Below are positions 9,873 to 20,974 of a DNA stretch of 64,000 nucleotides, in pieces (the first letter of the stretch is position 1; each line of letters begins with the position of its first letter). The notes beneath the pieces are model-generated. The model did not search any database. It was not told where the DNA came from and worked only from the letters and a program-made list of their open reading frames with translations. The DNA comes from Brienomyrus brachyistius (lineage: Eukaryota; Chordata; Actinopteri; Osteoglossiformes; Mormyridae): NCBI RefSeq assembly GCF_023856365.1, contig NW_026042806.1, positions 1-64,000 on the forward strand. Reading direction: 5' to 3'. Both the position numbers and the translations under genes were made by a program.

Positions 9873-9883
9873 ATGGCGCAGCG
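9873..9883 (+). CDS. Candidate first coding exon MAQ-R with GTGAGA donor (unit 1)
   Basis: ATGGCGCAGCG is followed immediately by a strong donor GTGAGA. The local sequence is richer in CpG than its surroundings and is preceded by CCAAT and X-box-like sites. I cannot link it confidently to a downstream exon: the exon-like ORF at 12232 has a different entry phase. It could be the captured 5' end of an unrelated gene. Confidence 0.3.
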
Positions 9884-10521
9884 GTGAGAAGCATCTCTTC
9901 GTATGTTTCTTGCTATTTCTTCAGATTATGTTTTGTTAGCATAGTTAATTATATATTTCATTGTATGTCGTGATATAGTTCATGCAAATATTGCCGCAAA
10001 ATATAATTGAAATATATTTAAAATTAGTAGCTTAAACTGTAGATGCTGTGGCCATTTTTCGTAATGTGATTGTTTATATTTAAATTGTAAGAGAAAATAA
10101 TTGTGTTAAACTTAAAAACAACAAGCCTTATGGTTGATATGATTGGTTTTACTCATCCGGTCTGTCGTAATGCGTTTCATCTGAAGATGTTATTCTGAAA
10201 AGAGCCCCTATACGTTTACTTTTTAAATGTCCCATGTTGTTGAAGTAAGATTAACCGTTTGCTGGGTTCATTACCATGGCGATGTTATAACGTACCGAAG
10301 CAGCGTCCTGATTTCGCCAGCGTTACTGTATAGGTTGTGAAACAGTTTTAGCAATTTGGCCGCTTCTATCGGAGTAGCCTCGATGCCACGAGCAGCCAAT
10401 GAAGGCTCCATCCCTTTCCATAGGCATTCTTGGTGAATAGCATTTAGCAAATGTCTGGAGTACGTTGAAAATACACAGTGTCTAGTTTGGCTTTGAGAGT
10501 ATCACAGACGGCTAGTTAATT

Positions 10522-10866
10522 ATGTTAACCAGAATGAAAATTCCGAAAGCTGTTTCCTGGACCAACGACCAGCACTGGGGAGCCTGGGACCTGTGGGACG
10601 AGGTGATCGACTGGGGAGAGAGGAAAGGTTTGGAGGAGTGCTCACCAGCGACACCCCCCACTGTCCAGGCTGGGGAGGTTATGGGGGGACTGGGAGGTGT
10701 GACGGACTGGTGTAAGGGAGGGGAGGGTGTGAGAGTGATAGGCAATGCTGGCATTGTTTCTGAGACTCTTCAGAGAGGAAACTGGCGGTGTAGAGATAGA
10801 TGTGGGTCTGGTATAGATAGAAGATGTAGAAGTGGTGGAAAATTAATATTAAAGTTGAGCTTGTAG
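10522..10866 (+). CDS. Unrecognised ORF of 114 codons (unit 1)
   Basis: Starts MLTRMKIPKAVSWTNDQHW, continues with a Trp- and Gly-rich middle (GAWDLWDEVIDWGERKG) and a basic, Cys/Arg-rich end. It is G-rich on the plus strand. The identical ORF occurs in units 2 and 3, but near-identity of the whole region makes that uninformative. No domain is recognised. It may be part of the gene whose first exon is at 9873, or a chance frame. Confidence 0.2.
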   Translation: MLTRMKIPKAVSWTNDQHWGAWDLWDEVIDWGERKGLEECSPATPPTVQAGEVMGGLGGVTDWCKGGEGVRVIGNAGIVSETLQRGNWRCRDRCGSGIDRRCRSGGKLILKLSL

Positions 10867-11029
10867 AGCTCTTGACACAGAGAAGAGCCAAAATACAAGG
10901 AAGATGAAGCTGTGGTTCTTCTGCTGCTGTTTGGGGAACATTAAATGTTTGAAACAGTATCAAAGATAATGAATTAAGTGTGCTAAATTTTGAGATGTAT
11001 AGTGGAATGTTTATTAACAATTGTTAATG

Positions 11030-12175
11030 TGGCGCCCCTGAACCCCCTCGGTTGGCCGCCCCTGCCGGTTGTGTGGGGTCGGGGATGAGGACTAATCGGG
11101 GCCAGTCGGGGATCTGGCCCCGGTGCCGGGGGGGCCCACTCCTGCACGCCCTTATTGCTCCCCTGGGCCGGACACCACATTTCATACAACACTAGAGCTT
11201 TGAGGGGCAGTGGGGAGGTTTTACTTGCACATTAGACACCACATGACACTAGGGCTGAGGAGGTGGGTATAGGCAGGTGGGGTTCTGCCGTCTGCCAGCG
11301 GTGGGGTGCCCGTGCCTCGACTGTTCACCTGCTTTTTGCACTTTAGTTATATACACAGTCCATGCTACATTAGGGCCTTGGGGTGCAGGGAGGGGGATGG
11401 GGGACTCTGCCATCTGCCAGTGGTGGGACCCTCATACTCGAACTGCACCCACTAATTTTAATGCATTGTAGACATAAACACACAACTCTCTCACACTTGT
11501 ACATGCACACTTCACATTAACATGGGACGGGGAATCAGTGGGGGCTGAGGGGTCCCCCCTAACTCTCTGTCTCTGGCCCTGCGCGTGTGGGGTGGCCCAG
11601 CAGGTAGAAGATGGCCCTGGCCGGTGTGGGCCGTCTCCTCTTGTGGGCTGCGGGCTGGGTGGTCCTTGGCTCTGCTGCGCCGTGGTGGGGCCCTGGCAGG
11701 CGGTCCGGGGTATCTAGGGATGCTCTGAGCCCTTCTAGGCGAATTGTAGGGTTCGGTCTGGGCTGGGCGGGGGGTCTGCCGCTCCCCAGTTGACGCAGGT
11801 CCGCTCCTGGGTGGTGGGGGGGGGGGGTGCACTTTGTTTGTATGGGTCTCCCTTAGATCATCCTGCAGTGTCGGGGAGGGGGGGGGACGTGCCGGGTCGC
11901 TACAGTGGGCGGTGATCCGTCCTGCCGGGGAGCGGGCTGGGGGGACCGTCCGCCAGGGGAGTGTTCCCGGTTGATGGGGCCCTTTGGCCCTGGACCCGCT
12001 TCCCTCGGTGGAGGGCTTGCGGGAGGGACTGGGGGGCTCGCTGTCTGTCCCCCCTCTGCGGACCTCCTTTTACAGGGGTTGGGCCCCCCTTAGTCCCTCG
12101 TGGGCTCCCTCTCGGGTTGGGCGGGTGGTTGTCTTGTGGACATATGGCCATGGGCCGTGTGTTTCTTATGGTTGT
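11030..12175. repeat. G-rich low-complexity tract (unit 1)
   Basis: About 1.1 kb with long G runs on the plus strand (for example around 11815-11827 and 11876-11886). There is an internal diverged duplication: TCTGCCGTCTGCCAGCGGTG at 11284 and TCTGCCATCTGCCAGTGGTG at 11404. It yields long but Pro/Arg- or Gly-rich ORFs on both strands, which I treat as composition artefacts. Many G runs could form quadruplexes. Confidence 0.6.
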
Positions 12176-12231
12176 TTGTACTCTGTATTCCCCTACACTT
12201 TATTTTCTCCATCCCACCTTTACATCTCCAG

Positions 12232-12396
12232 CCCGCTGTTCCTGGGAAAAGCCACCTGCCAATCATCCTTGGAGCAGCAGCCATTCTCAGGATCTCCTAC
12301 ATCACAGATCACCTAATAAACACAGGACCTGTCGACGACTGGAGAAAAGGAGAAACGCTGAAGCACACTGGGCATTTTGGAAGCATTTCATCATAA
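12232..12396 (+). CDS. Exon-like ORF with acceptor and overlapping polyA signal (unit 1)
   Basis: A pyrimidine-rich stretch ending CATCTCCAG precedes an open frame starting PAVPGKSHLPIILGAAAIL, a hydrophobic helix-like segment, then a polar end TGPVDDWRKGETLKHTGHF. The TAA stop is followed at once by TAATAAA. This is the structure expected of a last exon of a small membrane protein. I do not recognise the protein. Units 2 and 3 have one Ala-to-Val difference. Confidence 0.3.
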   Translation, partial: PAVPGKSHLPIILGAAAILRISYITDHLINTGPVDDWRKGETLKHTGHFGSISS

Positions 12397-13610
12397 TAAA
12401 TTACCTTTGCCTTTACAGTTTCTGTGTACAGTTTCATTATAGTAAATTGCACTTAGTTGTGATTACTCAGTTACAAAGACAATGGGTCACTCTATAATGG
12501 GTGATGGTATGCTTTTAGCTGTGCTTCCACAGGTTGTATCTGCCTTAGTAAATGACTAAATGTCTTTTTCACAAGTGATTTTGATTATGTTTGTAGAATT
12601 AAATTAAAGGTAAACCTGTACATTGGTTAAAATAACATCTGACTGCTACAATAATACATCATACAGCGTCTTTTGTACTAATGTGCTACCTTGGGACATT
12701 CAGGTTGTATAATGAACAATTTTAATAAGAATTGTGTTAAGTAATTAACTTTCAAAATCTATCAATACCATGCAAAAGTGTAAAGTCAAATTCATGAGAT
12801 ACTTATTACAATAAACGGAAGTAGTCTGTACCCATTTAAAGAGGCTTTACATCGTACAGCTTCTTATACTGGTCTGGTTGGTGGGTATAAAGGATCAATT
12901 AGAAATCTTCCTCCTCCAAATGTATCATTTCATGAGTTTTGGTAGAGTGGGGGTAGCAGGATAATAATAGGATTTACTGGTTATTTTTGATACGGTAAAA
13001 TCGCAAGACTCAGAAAAATAAAAATTTGTGTATGGTCAGAATTATCAGTGGTAGGAGATTTTGTCCCTACTACCATCTGGGAAAAAAACATTCTGGTGCT
13101 TATCTGTGAAGAAGCAATTTCAGGAGATATAAATCCTTGCAAAAAGTAGTCTCCCACTCTATAAATAGGGTGCAATTTGTTTTTTCACGCAGTGGAAAAG
13201 GAAATGTTTTTTTAATGTTGATGACGACTGTAACTGGTCAAAAGGTGGCGCCAAAGATCCCCAGTAATGCATCGCCCATTAATGTACAGATATCCCCCTG
13301 CCTCACCATGCATGACTCCTCCAATGGTGCTGCTGTTTAACAGTACATTCATCCTAACCATACAATTTGATATCTGGTATCGTCCTGTCAGTTTTAACCC
13401 ATTTCTAAGTCCCGTATGGTTTAGGTAGCTTTTTTTCCAAAATGATGACCATGAAATTCAGCACATATAACAAATATTGAACTATAGGCATTAATTGAAA
13501 TGCTCTCTCTCACAGACACACACATATTAGATGTCTATGTCTTTGAAATTGTTTAATACGAATTAATCTGTTTTATAATGTTCACACAAAAAAAGCTTTT
13601 GTGTTCACAT
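12397..13610. other. No gene seen (unit 1)
   Basis: A+T-rich sequence without supported coding regions. Unit 2 lacks everything from about 12990. Confidence 0.5.
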
Positions 13611-13613
13611 TTT

Positions 13614-15006
13614 ACAACCCCAAATCAGAAAAAGTTGGGATGGTATGTAAAATGAAAATCAAACTGAAAACAAAACTTTGTTAAATTATCTTTGACCTGT
13701 ATTACATTGAAAACAATACAACAGCACTGAATTTCATTGTTCTTTTTCAAACACGTATTCCAATTTTGGTTCTTAGAACACATTTCAAAAAAAGTTGGGA
13801 CAGTAAAGCATTTAGTACTTTGTAATGTCGCCATTCCTTTTCACAACACTTAAAAGGCATTTAGGGACTGAAGACACCAAGTGATGTAGTGTTTCAGGTG
13901 TAATTTTGTCCCATTCTTCCTGCAAACAAGTCTTAAAGCGGACAACAGTACGGGGTCTTCGTTGTCACATATTGCGCTTCAAAATGAACCACACATTCTC
14001 TATTGGAGACAGGTCGGGACTGCAGGCAGTCAAGTACCCATACCCTCTTCCTCCACAGCCAGGACTTTGTAATGTGTGCAGAATGTGGTTTCGCATTGTT
14101 TGTTGAAAAATGCATGGGCTTCCCTGGAAAAAATGTCTTCTTGAAGGTAACATATTGTGCTCCAAAATCTCTATGTACTTTTCAGCATTAATGGTGCCAT
14201 CACAGAACTGCAAGTTACCTTTGCCAAGGGCACTGACACAACCCCATACCATGACAGACCCTGGCTTTTGGACTTATTGCTGGTAACAGTCTGGGTGATC
14301 CTTTTCTTCTTTGGTCTGGAGCACACGGCATCCATTTCTCACAAAAAATACCTGAAATACTGATTCATCTGACCACAGTACACGTTTTCACTGTGTGATG
14401 GTCCAACTCAGATGCGTTCTGAGCCCAGAGAAGCCGACGGCGCTTCTGGACACTGTTAAGATGGGGCTTGCTTTTGGCACAGTACAGTTTTAACTGGCAT
14501 TTGTGGATGTAACTACGTATTGTGGTACTTGACAAAGGTTTGCCAAAGTAGTCATATGTGGTCATATCGCTTATAGATGAATGACGATTCTTGATGCAGT
14601 GGGATGCTGAGGGATCGGAGATCACGGTAGTTCAACTTAGGCTTGCTTCCTTGTCCTTTACGCACTGAAATTGCTTCAGATTCCTTCAATCTTTTAATTA
14701 TGGTATGCACTGATGAAGGTGAAATATCCAAATCTCTTCCTGTCGTTCTTTGAGGAACATTGTTTTTAAACATTTCAATAATTTTCTCACGTATTTGTGC
14801 TGCTTTTGTACCAAATCATAATTACAATCACCTGTTGACATCACTTGTTTCAAATCACATCATTATTTAACCAATTTACCTCACTACTGGCCCTAAATCG
14901 CTCCTGTCCCAACTTTTTTGGAAATGTGTTGCAAGAACCAAAATTGGAATACGTGTTTATTTTGAGGAATACAATGAAATTCATGAGGAACACATTAAAT
15001 AATGTG
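13614..15006 (-). mobile_element. Tc1-like DNA transposon, decayed and right-truncated (unit 1)
   Basis: The left end starts ACAACCCCAAATCAGAAAAA. An inner arm ACACATTTCAAAAAAAGTTG (about 13780) is mirrored by the complement CAACTTTTTTGGAAATGTGT at about 14911, giving long inverted repeats. The right outer arm is missing and LINE sequence begins there. Compared with unit 3 the left arm has lost about 20 bases. The transposase remnants lie on the minus strand. Confidence 0.8.
13965..14773 (-). pseudogene. Tc1-like transposase pseudogene (unit 1)
   Basis: On the minus strand the N-terminal helix-turn-helix is visible (QRTTGRDLDISPSSVHTIIK), then a segment with LNSVQKRRRLLWAQNASELD, then MVWGCVSALGKGNLQF, and the late catalytic-glutamate motif DLSPIENVW. 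These lie in at least three frames. The region that should carry the second aspartate (QQDNAP-like) reads IFQQTMRNH, so the DDE triad is incomplete. Inactive. Confidence 0.8.
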
Positions 15007-15009
15007 ATG

Positions 15010-15600
15010 GGGGTAACACAATAAATTCAAGATTTTTATTTGTCGTACAAATGTAGTGGTACACTGGCAGCGAAATGAAATTGTCGTTACTCCAGTCGGT
15101 GTAATAAACACACTAGTAAAAGGACATCAAAATTAAACAACATGAATTAACTGAAACTACAGAAAGATAATAAGAAAATATAACAATAAAAGGTATATAA
15201 AAAGTAAAGATGAAAATGTATAAAAAATATGTAGAAATGTTTAAAGTACAGATTGTAGTTATAGCATATTTTAGCTTTTAATCTGTGATGTTAATGATCC
15301 TACTGGCCGGGGGTAGAAGCTTCTCCTCGGCCTCTCAGTCCCGGCCATAAGGCCCCGGGGACTTATGCAGGGCGGCAGTTCTGTCCTGGTGATTCTCTGG
15401 GCGCATCGTATCACCCTCAGCGGGACTCGGCGGCCCTCAGAGCTGGAGCTGCCGTACCGAGCAGTTATGCTCCCGGAGAGCACAGATCCCACATTGCCGC
15501 TGTAGAAGGTTTTTTGTGGCACAGACGAGAGTCTGTATTTCCACAGCTGCCTCACATGATACACTCACTGTCAGGCTTTCAGCACTAAAGTTACAGATTA
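15010..15600 (-). mobile_element. LINE 3' end with reverse transcriptase C-terminus (unit 1)
   Basis: On the minus strand, codons within 15271-15564 read VIRCAQRITRTELPP and end RPRRSFYPRPVGSLTSQ, the form of the last conserved block of fish LINE ORF2 proteins. An A+T-rich 3' untranslated part follows toward 15010. It is 5'-truncated and joined to the broken Tc1 element. Confidence 0.55.
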
Positions 15601-16250
15601 CTGGGTGGCCGAGAGGTCTGTGAAATTTGGAGGGTCAGTAGCTTGCCTGGGAAGCTTTAGCATTCAGCGAAAACTGAACAGAGAGCCCTGTAGCAGGGTT
15701 GTCTAATTTGTTTAGCTGGCTGGCATAAGATTTTCAGTTTGAAACAAGTATGCACACAGATTTACATGTACGTAACAGTTTTATTACCTTGTAAATAGTT
15801 TGCAGGGTTTTCAAAGTACCCCAGTGCATTTGATATAGCGAATTTTAGGTTTATAATGAAATAATATAGATTTGCCCTAAGATTTAATAAGATTTCTTGC
15901 GTGAGCGTGAGAGTCTGAAGGTGTGAGTGTCACACCAGATGGGTGAGAGCTGGCAACCCTGGCTCTGTTCAGTAGCCTCAGAAATTCTTTCGAACTTTCC
16001 AAACACAGCTGATGGAAATCAATGGACGCAAAGGTTCTCAGTGACCATTTTAGCTTGTTTTTAGACTAAAGGCCTATGATGGATCTTTGGAATGTTGCGG
16101 AGATACGAATGCTGAGGACAGCATACTTTGTGCTGTGAGTGTTATGTTAACCATGTAAACAAAGAGGAAGTACACAGTCCAACCAGGTACTATATTGAAA
16201 TGCTAACAAGTTTTTAAATATTTTTATTCAAGTGACTTTAAGTCTGGATA
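15601..16250. other. No gene seen (unit 1)
   Basis: Non-coding by inspection. The stretch is absent from unit 2 up to about 16155. Confidence 0.5.
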
Positions 16251-16299
16251 ATTTTTTTAATGGTTGGAAACATGTGTATTACTGTAAATTAAATAATTA

Positions 16300-17755
16300 A
16301 ACTTCTGAAATGGCCGCTCAGTGCAGGAGGAGGCTGCAAACCTGAAGAGGCACACAACCGTATGGGTGGGGCAGGGGATCAATGGTGTGAGGTAGAGGAC
16401 CAGGGCAGTGGGATTGCAGTGGCACAAGGGCAACCGTGTGGTCATCATGGGCTCCTCCAATGGCAGCTTCAGGTAAGTCGCTCTGATAAACCCCGTTAGA
16501 CTCCAGTGAAGTGAGTGAGGCTGCAGCGCTACACTGGAGGGGACACATGTGGGCTCAGGGGCCCACGTGACTGTAGCAGAGGAAGGGATCTCTAGCTGAT
16601 GTGGAGGTACAGGCCCAGTGGCAGTAAGGGGTGGGCAGTCAGCTGCAGAGGCTGCGGGGCCAGCGGCCCCACTGTACACATGGACCGCAGGGAATCTCAG
16701 CATGTTGTGCCCAAAGTCCAGCACACATGCCGTGCTCCGGGGGAAATTCAGGCCCAGGATGGAGGGATCGAGCATGTCAGCCATCCACATAGTTACTATT
16801 CACAACTAAACCCCCCATGTCAAAAGGGAACAACCCCGTCCCTCTTAAAGGGGCCAGGTCACCAGTCATTGTTCTCACCTGCACCAATGTCAGTTCTTGA
16901 CAGTGTCTGGTCTCACCAGGGTTGCAGTGGAACCTGTATGGACTAGGGCAGTACATGCGACTCACATCACTATGGTGGGTATGTGACAGAAGTTGCCTCT
17001 GTGAGTCCAATCCGTAGTCACAACCTCTGCAGCAGGTGGCAGCAGGGCCACCTCCCCGGTGTCAACAAGGAAGTTCCGGAAATTAACCTTGTTGGCCCAC
17101 ATCTCCCCGGCTATGCATGCCCTTGGCGGAACCCTGGGTGGCGGTGAACTTGGGACACTGTCTGAGGATTGAGGGGTGGGGGGGGGGTGCTGCTGCCTGT
17201 CAGCCTACAGGCAGTCTGCCTCCAGGAAGTAAACCTGAGGGCCTGGGTCCTCCAAGCCCTTTGGCGTTTACAGCTTGGTTGATTTCTCCCGCCTCGTTCC
17301 CCGCCACCTTGCTGCCCACAATTTCTCTCTCCAAAGCCAGTTCCAGGGCCTCGTCTAGGGACGCAGAGGGGTTGGCTGTGTCTGAATGTGAGCTATCTGG
17401 GGTTAAGTGTCTAGATAAACTGATCCCTGGCCAGTTCACTCTGTACTGATAGAGCCATGTGAGCACAGACACGCCTACACAACCCCTTGATATCATTAAG
17501 CAGGATGCAGAGAGACTCATTTGACTCAGTCCCTGCACCTATTGTTTAACTGAGAGGGCAGAAGTCCTCACACTGCCCACAGCGATTCTGCAGGGCACTG
17601 ACCAGTGTCTCATCCAGGGGCTCAAGCAACCAGCAGTGTACACCTCAGAAAAACATGTGTGACAACCCTGAGGACCTGCTTGCATACCACAATGGTATCC
17701 CATCTCCCCTTGCTCTTTGAAGGGGTACCACCCATCCAGTATAGTTATCACTGGG
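16300..17755 (-). pseudogene. Decayed LTR-retrotransposon gag-protease fragment (unit 1)
   Basis: Read on the minus strand from 17755 downward: a gag-like stretch with SASLDEALELALEREIVG (17200-17538), a Pro-rich linker, then a retropepsin-like region with TALVHTGSTATLV near 16940, where the catalytic aspartate of the D-T/S-G motif reads as histidine, and later ILGLNFPRSTACVLDFG (16700s), the typical C-terminal protease block. Several stops separate the parts. No reverse transcriptase or LTR is attached. It is an old Gypsy-like relic. Confidence 0.65.
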
Positions 17756-17761
17756 CTATCA

Positions 17762-17870
17762 CAATGTCATCACAATACTAAAGACTGAAACAAAGCCGTG
17801 AGGTCAGACCCTCTGTATACAGCACACAGTCTCACCCTCACATCCTGTATGACCACATTTCTGCTGTTCA
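17762..17870 (+). repeat. Receptor-family 5'-region repeat, copy c (unit 1)
   Basis: Carries GTGAGGTCAGACCCTCTGTA and CACATCCTGTATGACCACAT, matching copy a at 6030. No leader exon follows. It is probably a remnant of another receptor gene 5' region. Confidence 0.5.
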
Positions 17871-18354
17871 CATGGCATTTCTCCAGCTTCCATTGCCCTG
17901 CAATGGACTGACGTGCTGTTGAAGGTCTACCTCACTTTACACTTTGCCCATGTCTTGTGTGTATACCCTGTCCGCTCCTAACGTGTATTTAGTTTGTGTA
18001 AATCTATCACTGCATCTGCATTTCGCAGTTCAGCTTCTGACAACATTGTGTTTCCCATCTGTGTATTTGGGTTCGGTGCTTGTTGGGTGCCTGTCGTGGT
18101 CCTTCTATTTACAATTGTACGCGGGGCGCCAATTCATCTTCTTTATTCATCATGAATATTTTAATTCATTAATGCAGGAGTCTGTGATAAATCGCTATCA
18201 GCATTTGGTTTATAATGGCCAATTAATGATAACTAAAAAGAAACAGAGAGACTGAAGACACAACTTTCAACCATGATATGAGTGCTGTTGCTGCATAATT
18301 TGTCCACCAGGGGTCACAGCGCAACCCCCATCTCGGCAAGATGGATGACTTGAA
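17871..18354. other. No gene seen; carries a 248-base deletion relative to units 2 and 3
   Basis: At about 18126 the sequence GCGGGGC is joined directly to GCCAATTCATC. Units 2 and 3 have about 248 further bases between these points. Confidence 0.6.
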
Positions 18355-19555
18355 ATATGTTTCTATATCAAGTTGAATTATTTTTATTTCTATAGCACAT
18401 TTAAAAACAATCTATGTTGTGCCAAAGTGCTGTAGGTCAAAATAATATAAATATATAGTAAAAGTAGAGACATTGGCCAATATTACACAATGTTACACAA
18501 AAAATAATCAGAATCAGACTGTGGTTTATTGCCAAGTAGGTTGACCCTACAAGGAATTCTTTTTGGTATAATGGTGCTCCATGGAAAAACAAGACTAAGC
18601 AACAACCAAGTTCAAAAAACAGTGCAAAAGTTATACAATAATCTAGTAATAAATATAAAATCACTATAAATGTTAAATACATGATGTGCAAAGCAGAATA
18701 GTCAGATTAAATAGATAAATAAAATGTGTTCCTGTGTGTGCAGGGTCAGTACAGAGATGCATCTAATAAGAAGCGGTGTAAGGCTGAATTAGCTCCGAGA
18801 CGGACTGGGGACCTATGCCATGTATCGCCTTAGAAAGAAATAAGAAATCTTTAAACTGTATTCTCAGAAATTCTCAAAACTTAACAGGTAGCCAATGCAA
18901 TGCAGCCAACACAGGGGAAATTTGGTGTCTATTTTTTGTTGAGAGCCTGGTAGCACCGTTTTGAACAAGGTGTAGTCAGAATAAAGATGCTTCTGGTAAA
19001 CCTGGGTACAGAGAACGGCAGTAACCCAATCAGGATAAAAGCAGGAGTAACTCTCCAGGTCTTTGGCTGAAAGGTGTGGTTTAAGCCAGGCTATTGAACT
19101 CAGCTGACAGAAACACCCCTTCACAACAGCATTTATTTGTTTATCAAACTCAGTGATGAATCAAAGATGACACCAAGATTTTTAGTATGTGACTGGAAGT
19201 TTTCTGAATGAGGCCCTAATTGTTCTCTGAGATCATGAACAGTGACCAGAACTCATTACCTCTGTCTTGTTTTCATTAATCTGGACGAAAGTCATTGCTG
19301 TCCTGTTCTTAATATCCTCCAGACAGTTAGAAAGGGCCACCAGAGAGCAGCAGTCACCAGGTTTTAATGGCAGATAGAGCTGCGTATCACCAGCATAGCA
19401 ATGATATTTTACATAATAACGTTCACAAATAGAGCGCAAAGGAAACATGTATAGAGGGAATATGAGAGGGCCTGTATCACAGGACTGGATATGTTTACAA
19501 GTAAGGCCATAGTACTTAAGGGGTGTGGCCATCCCACACAGTGACAAGCCCATTC
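18355..19555 (-). mobile_element. L2-like LINE fragment, reverse transcriptase and 3' end (unit 1)
   Basis: Minus strand. 19233-19553 encodes GPLIFPLYMFPLRSICERY, then CYAGDTQLYLPLKPGD and INENKTEV, a fish L2-type reverse transcriptase palm with the catalytic YADD altered to YAGD. 18864-19124 continues with KGCFCQLSSIAWLKPHLS and HLSAKDLES in decayed form. The part near 18360-18440 resembles the usual 3' untranslated end. A CAGAATCAGACTGTGGTTTATTGCC stretch near 18509 resembles the 3' end of another LINE family nested in it. Confidence 0.75.
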
Positions 19556-19854
19556 ATTCACCTCATCTAGGCCTTTTACTAGGGATTTAAGGTCCTGGTT
19601 TTCCTCTCAGACCCTAGAGCACACTGCCAGGCTCAGATTCCCGATCCCACATCCTGCTGAAGCCCTTCCCAAGATCAGACACTAGTTTTGTTTTCCTTGT
19701 TCTTATAGTAAAATGATGGTCTTTGACTTCTATACATCATCACTGTTCTGTTAATTACACATGACCTAATCTAAGTATTACACAAACCAAGCATAATTAC
19801 TTAGAGATGTCATGAGATGGAAAATCCTTATTCAGTTAATTATTTTCCCCACAG
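19556..19854. other. Unit 1-2 junction, intron before Ig domain 1
   Basis: About 300 bases with no gene, ending in the TTTTCCCCACAG acceptor of the next Ig domain 1 exon. The L1 in unit 3 inserted at the start of this stretch. Confidence 0.6.
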
Positions 19855-20168
19855 GTGCTGACAGTGTGTCTACAGTGAAATGGGCCTGTGTACAGAGAGG
19901 ATGATCTGTAACAATCCCATGTTCCTATGGTGACAGATATAAAACTCATGTGAAATACTGGTGCAGAGGGTATAATGTGAGGTCATGTACTCCCATAGTA
20001 CACACTGACTCTCCACAGGAGGGTAAAGTGTGAGTCAGAGATGATCCTGACCAGCGAGTCTTCACTGTGACCATCAACAATCTGACAGCTGAGGATTCCG
20101 ATCGGTACTGGTGTGGTGTGAAGATCAGTGGAGCCTCTCTGATCAGGTTAATCTGTCAGTCACTGATG
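19855..20168 (+). pseudogene. CD300/pIgR-like Ig domain 1 exon, uninterrupted (unit 2)
   Basis: Acceptor CCCCACAG and donor GTAAGA bound the exon. In phase 1 it reads ADSVSTVKWACVQRG, TGA, SVTIPCSYGDRYKTHVKYW, CRGYNVRSCTP, HTDSPQEGKV, TGA, VRDDPDQRVFTVTINNLT, AEDSDRYWCGVKISG. The Ig fold cysteines, the second family cysteine pair and the D-x-D/G-x-YWC motif are all kept. Only the two TGA codons disable it. This is the cleanest copy of the exon with that of unit 3. It would be spliced to the leader at 6588. Confidence 0.9.
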
Positions 20169-20521
20169 GTAAGATGTCTGTACTGCAGACTGTAGCCAAT
20201 GAGATGCACAGTATGTAACATGTCACTGAGTCAAAAAGGAAGGACCTTAACACAAACACTGATGGAAAAAATGTTTTAATATTTTAAAAATCTGCATTTT
20301 AATTTAATTCAATATGATAAACGAGACTTGGAAGAAGTAACAGTGTCAGCTAAATCGGGCGACTTCATGAGGTTAAATATGATAAGCAATATGTTAAAAA
20401 ATGTCAGTTTATTGGCCAAACATTTACATACAGTATGTATGTTGTAATGGGCTGATATTCATAAACATTTCATTGCTGTGCAAATCTTTGAGTGTTTTAC
20501 CTGTGTGTTGAAGTCCTCCAG

Positions 20522-20800
20522 GGCTGACAGTGGACAAACAGGAGGTGACGGGTGTGGATGGAGACAGTGTCAGTGTTACTATGGAAACAACAAAAGACAA
20601 AGGATGTGGTGTAAGATTGGGGGCTCCTGTGCATCAGAGAGATCAGTGAGTTTGCATGGGAGGCCTGTCCTGATCAGGGATGACACAGAAAATAAAACCT
20701 TCATTGTGACAATGAGTGGGCTGGAGAGGAAGGACACTGGCTGGTATTGGTGTGCTGCTGGAATCCTGCAGATTCCAGTTCATATTACTGTTAAACATAA
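20522..20800 (+). pseudogene. Ig domain 2 exon, best-preserved copy (unit 2)
   Basis: Begins LTVDKQEVTGVDGDSV, has the shared frame break near 20568-20578, then runs open as QCYYGNNKRQRMWCKIGGSC, RDDTENKTFIVTMSGLERKD, TGWYWCAAGILQIPVHITV. It alone keeps the second cysteine in the YWCAAG motif, because units 1 and 3 carry a rewritten, frame-shifted stretch there. Donor GTAATT follows. Unit 2 is therefore closest to the ancestral exon. Confidence 0.85.
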
Positions 20801-20974
20801 GTAATTGATTTAAATCTGCCTGTGAATTATTTATGCTTGAATATAAATAGATACATACTAATCAACCCAGCAGTTTCACTCACGAAGGGGTTTGTGCTTC
20901 TTTGTGGGGATAATCCCCTATTTATCAGCTGTTGTGAAACAGAGTTATTTATTGGGATTATTGTTTCAATGATA

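Noticed and set aside
11512..12497. Long Pro/Arg- and Gly-rich ORFs on both strands of the G-rich tract (up to 178 codons)
   Set aside because: They follow from base composition, overlap in several frames and show no domain. Only the short exon-like end at 12232-12396 is kept, at low confidence.
16599..16946. Plus-strand ORF of 115 codons opposite the protease relic
   Set aside because: Shadow frame of the minus-strand gag-protease fragment.
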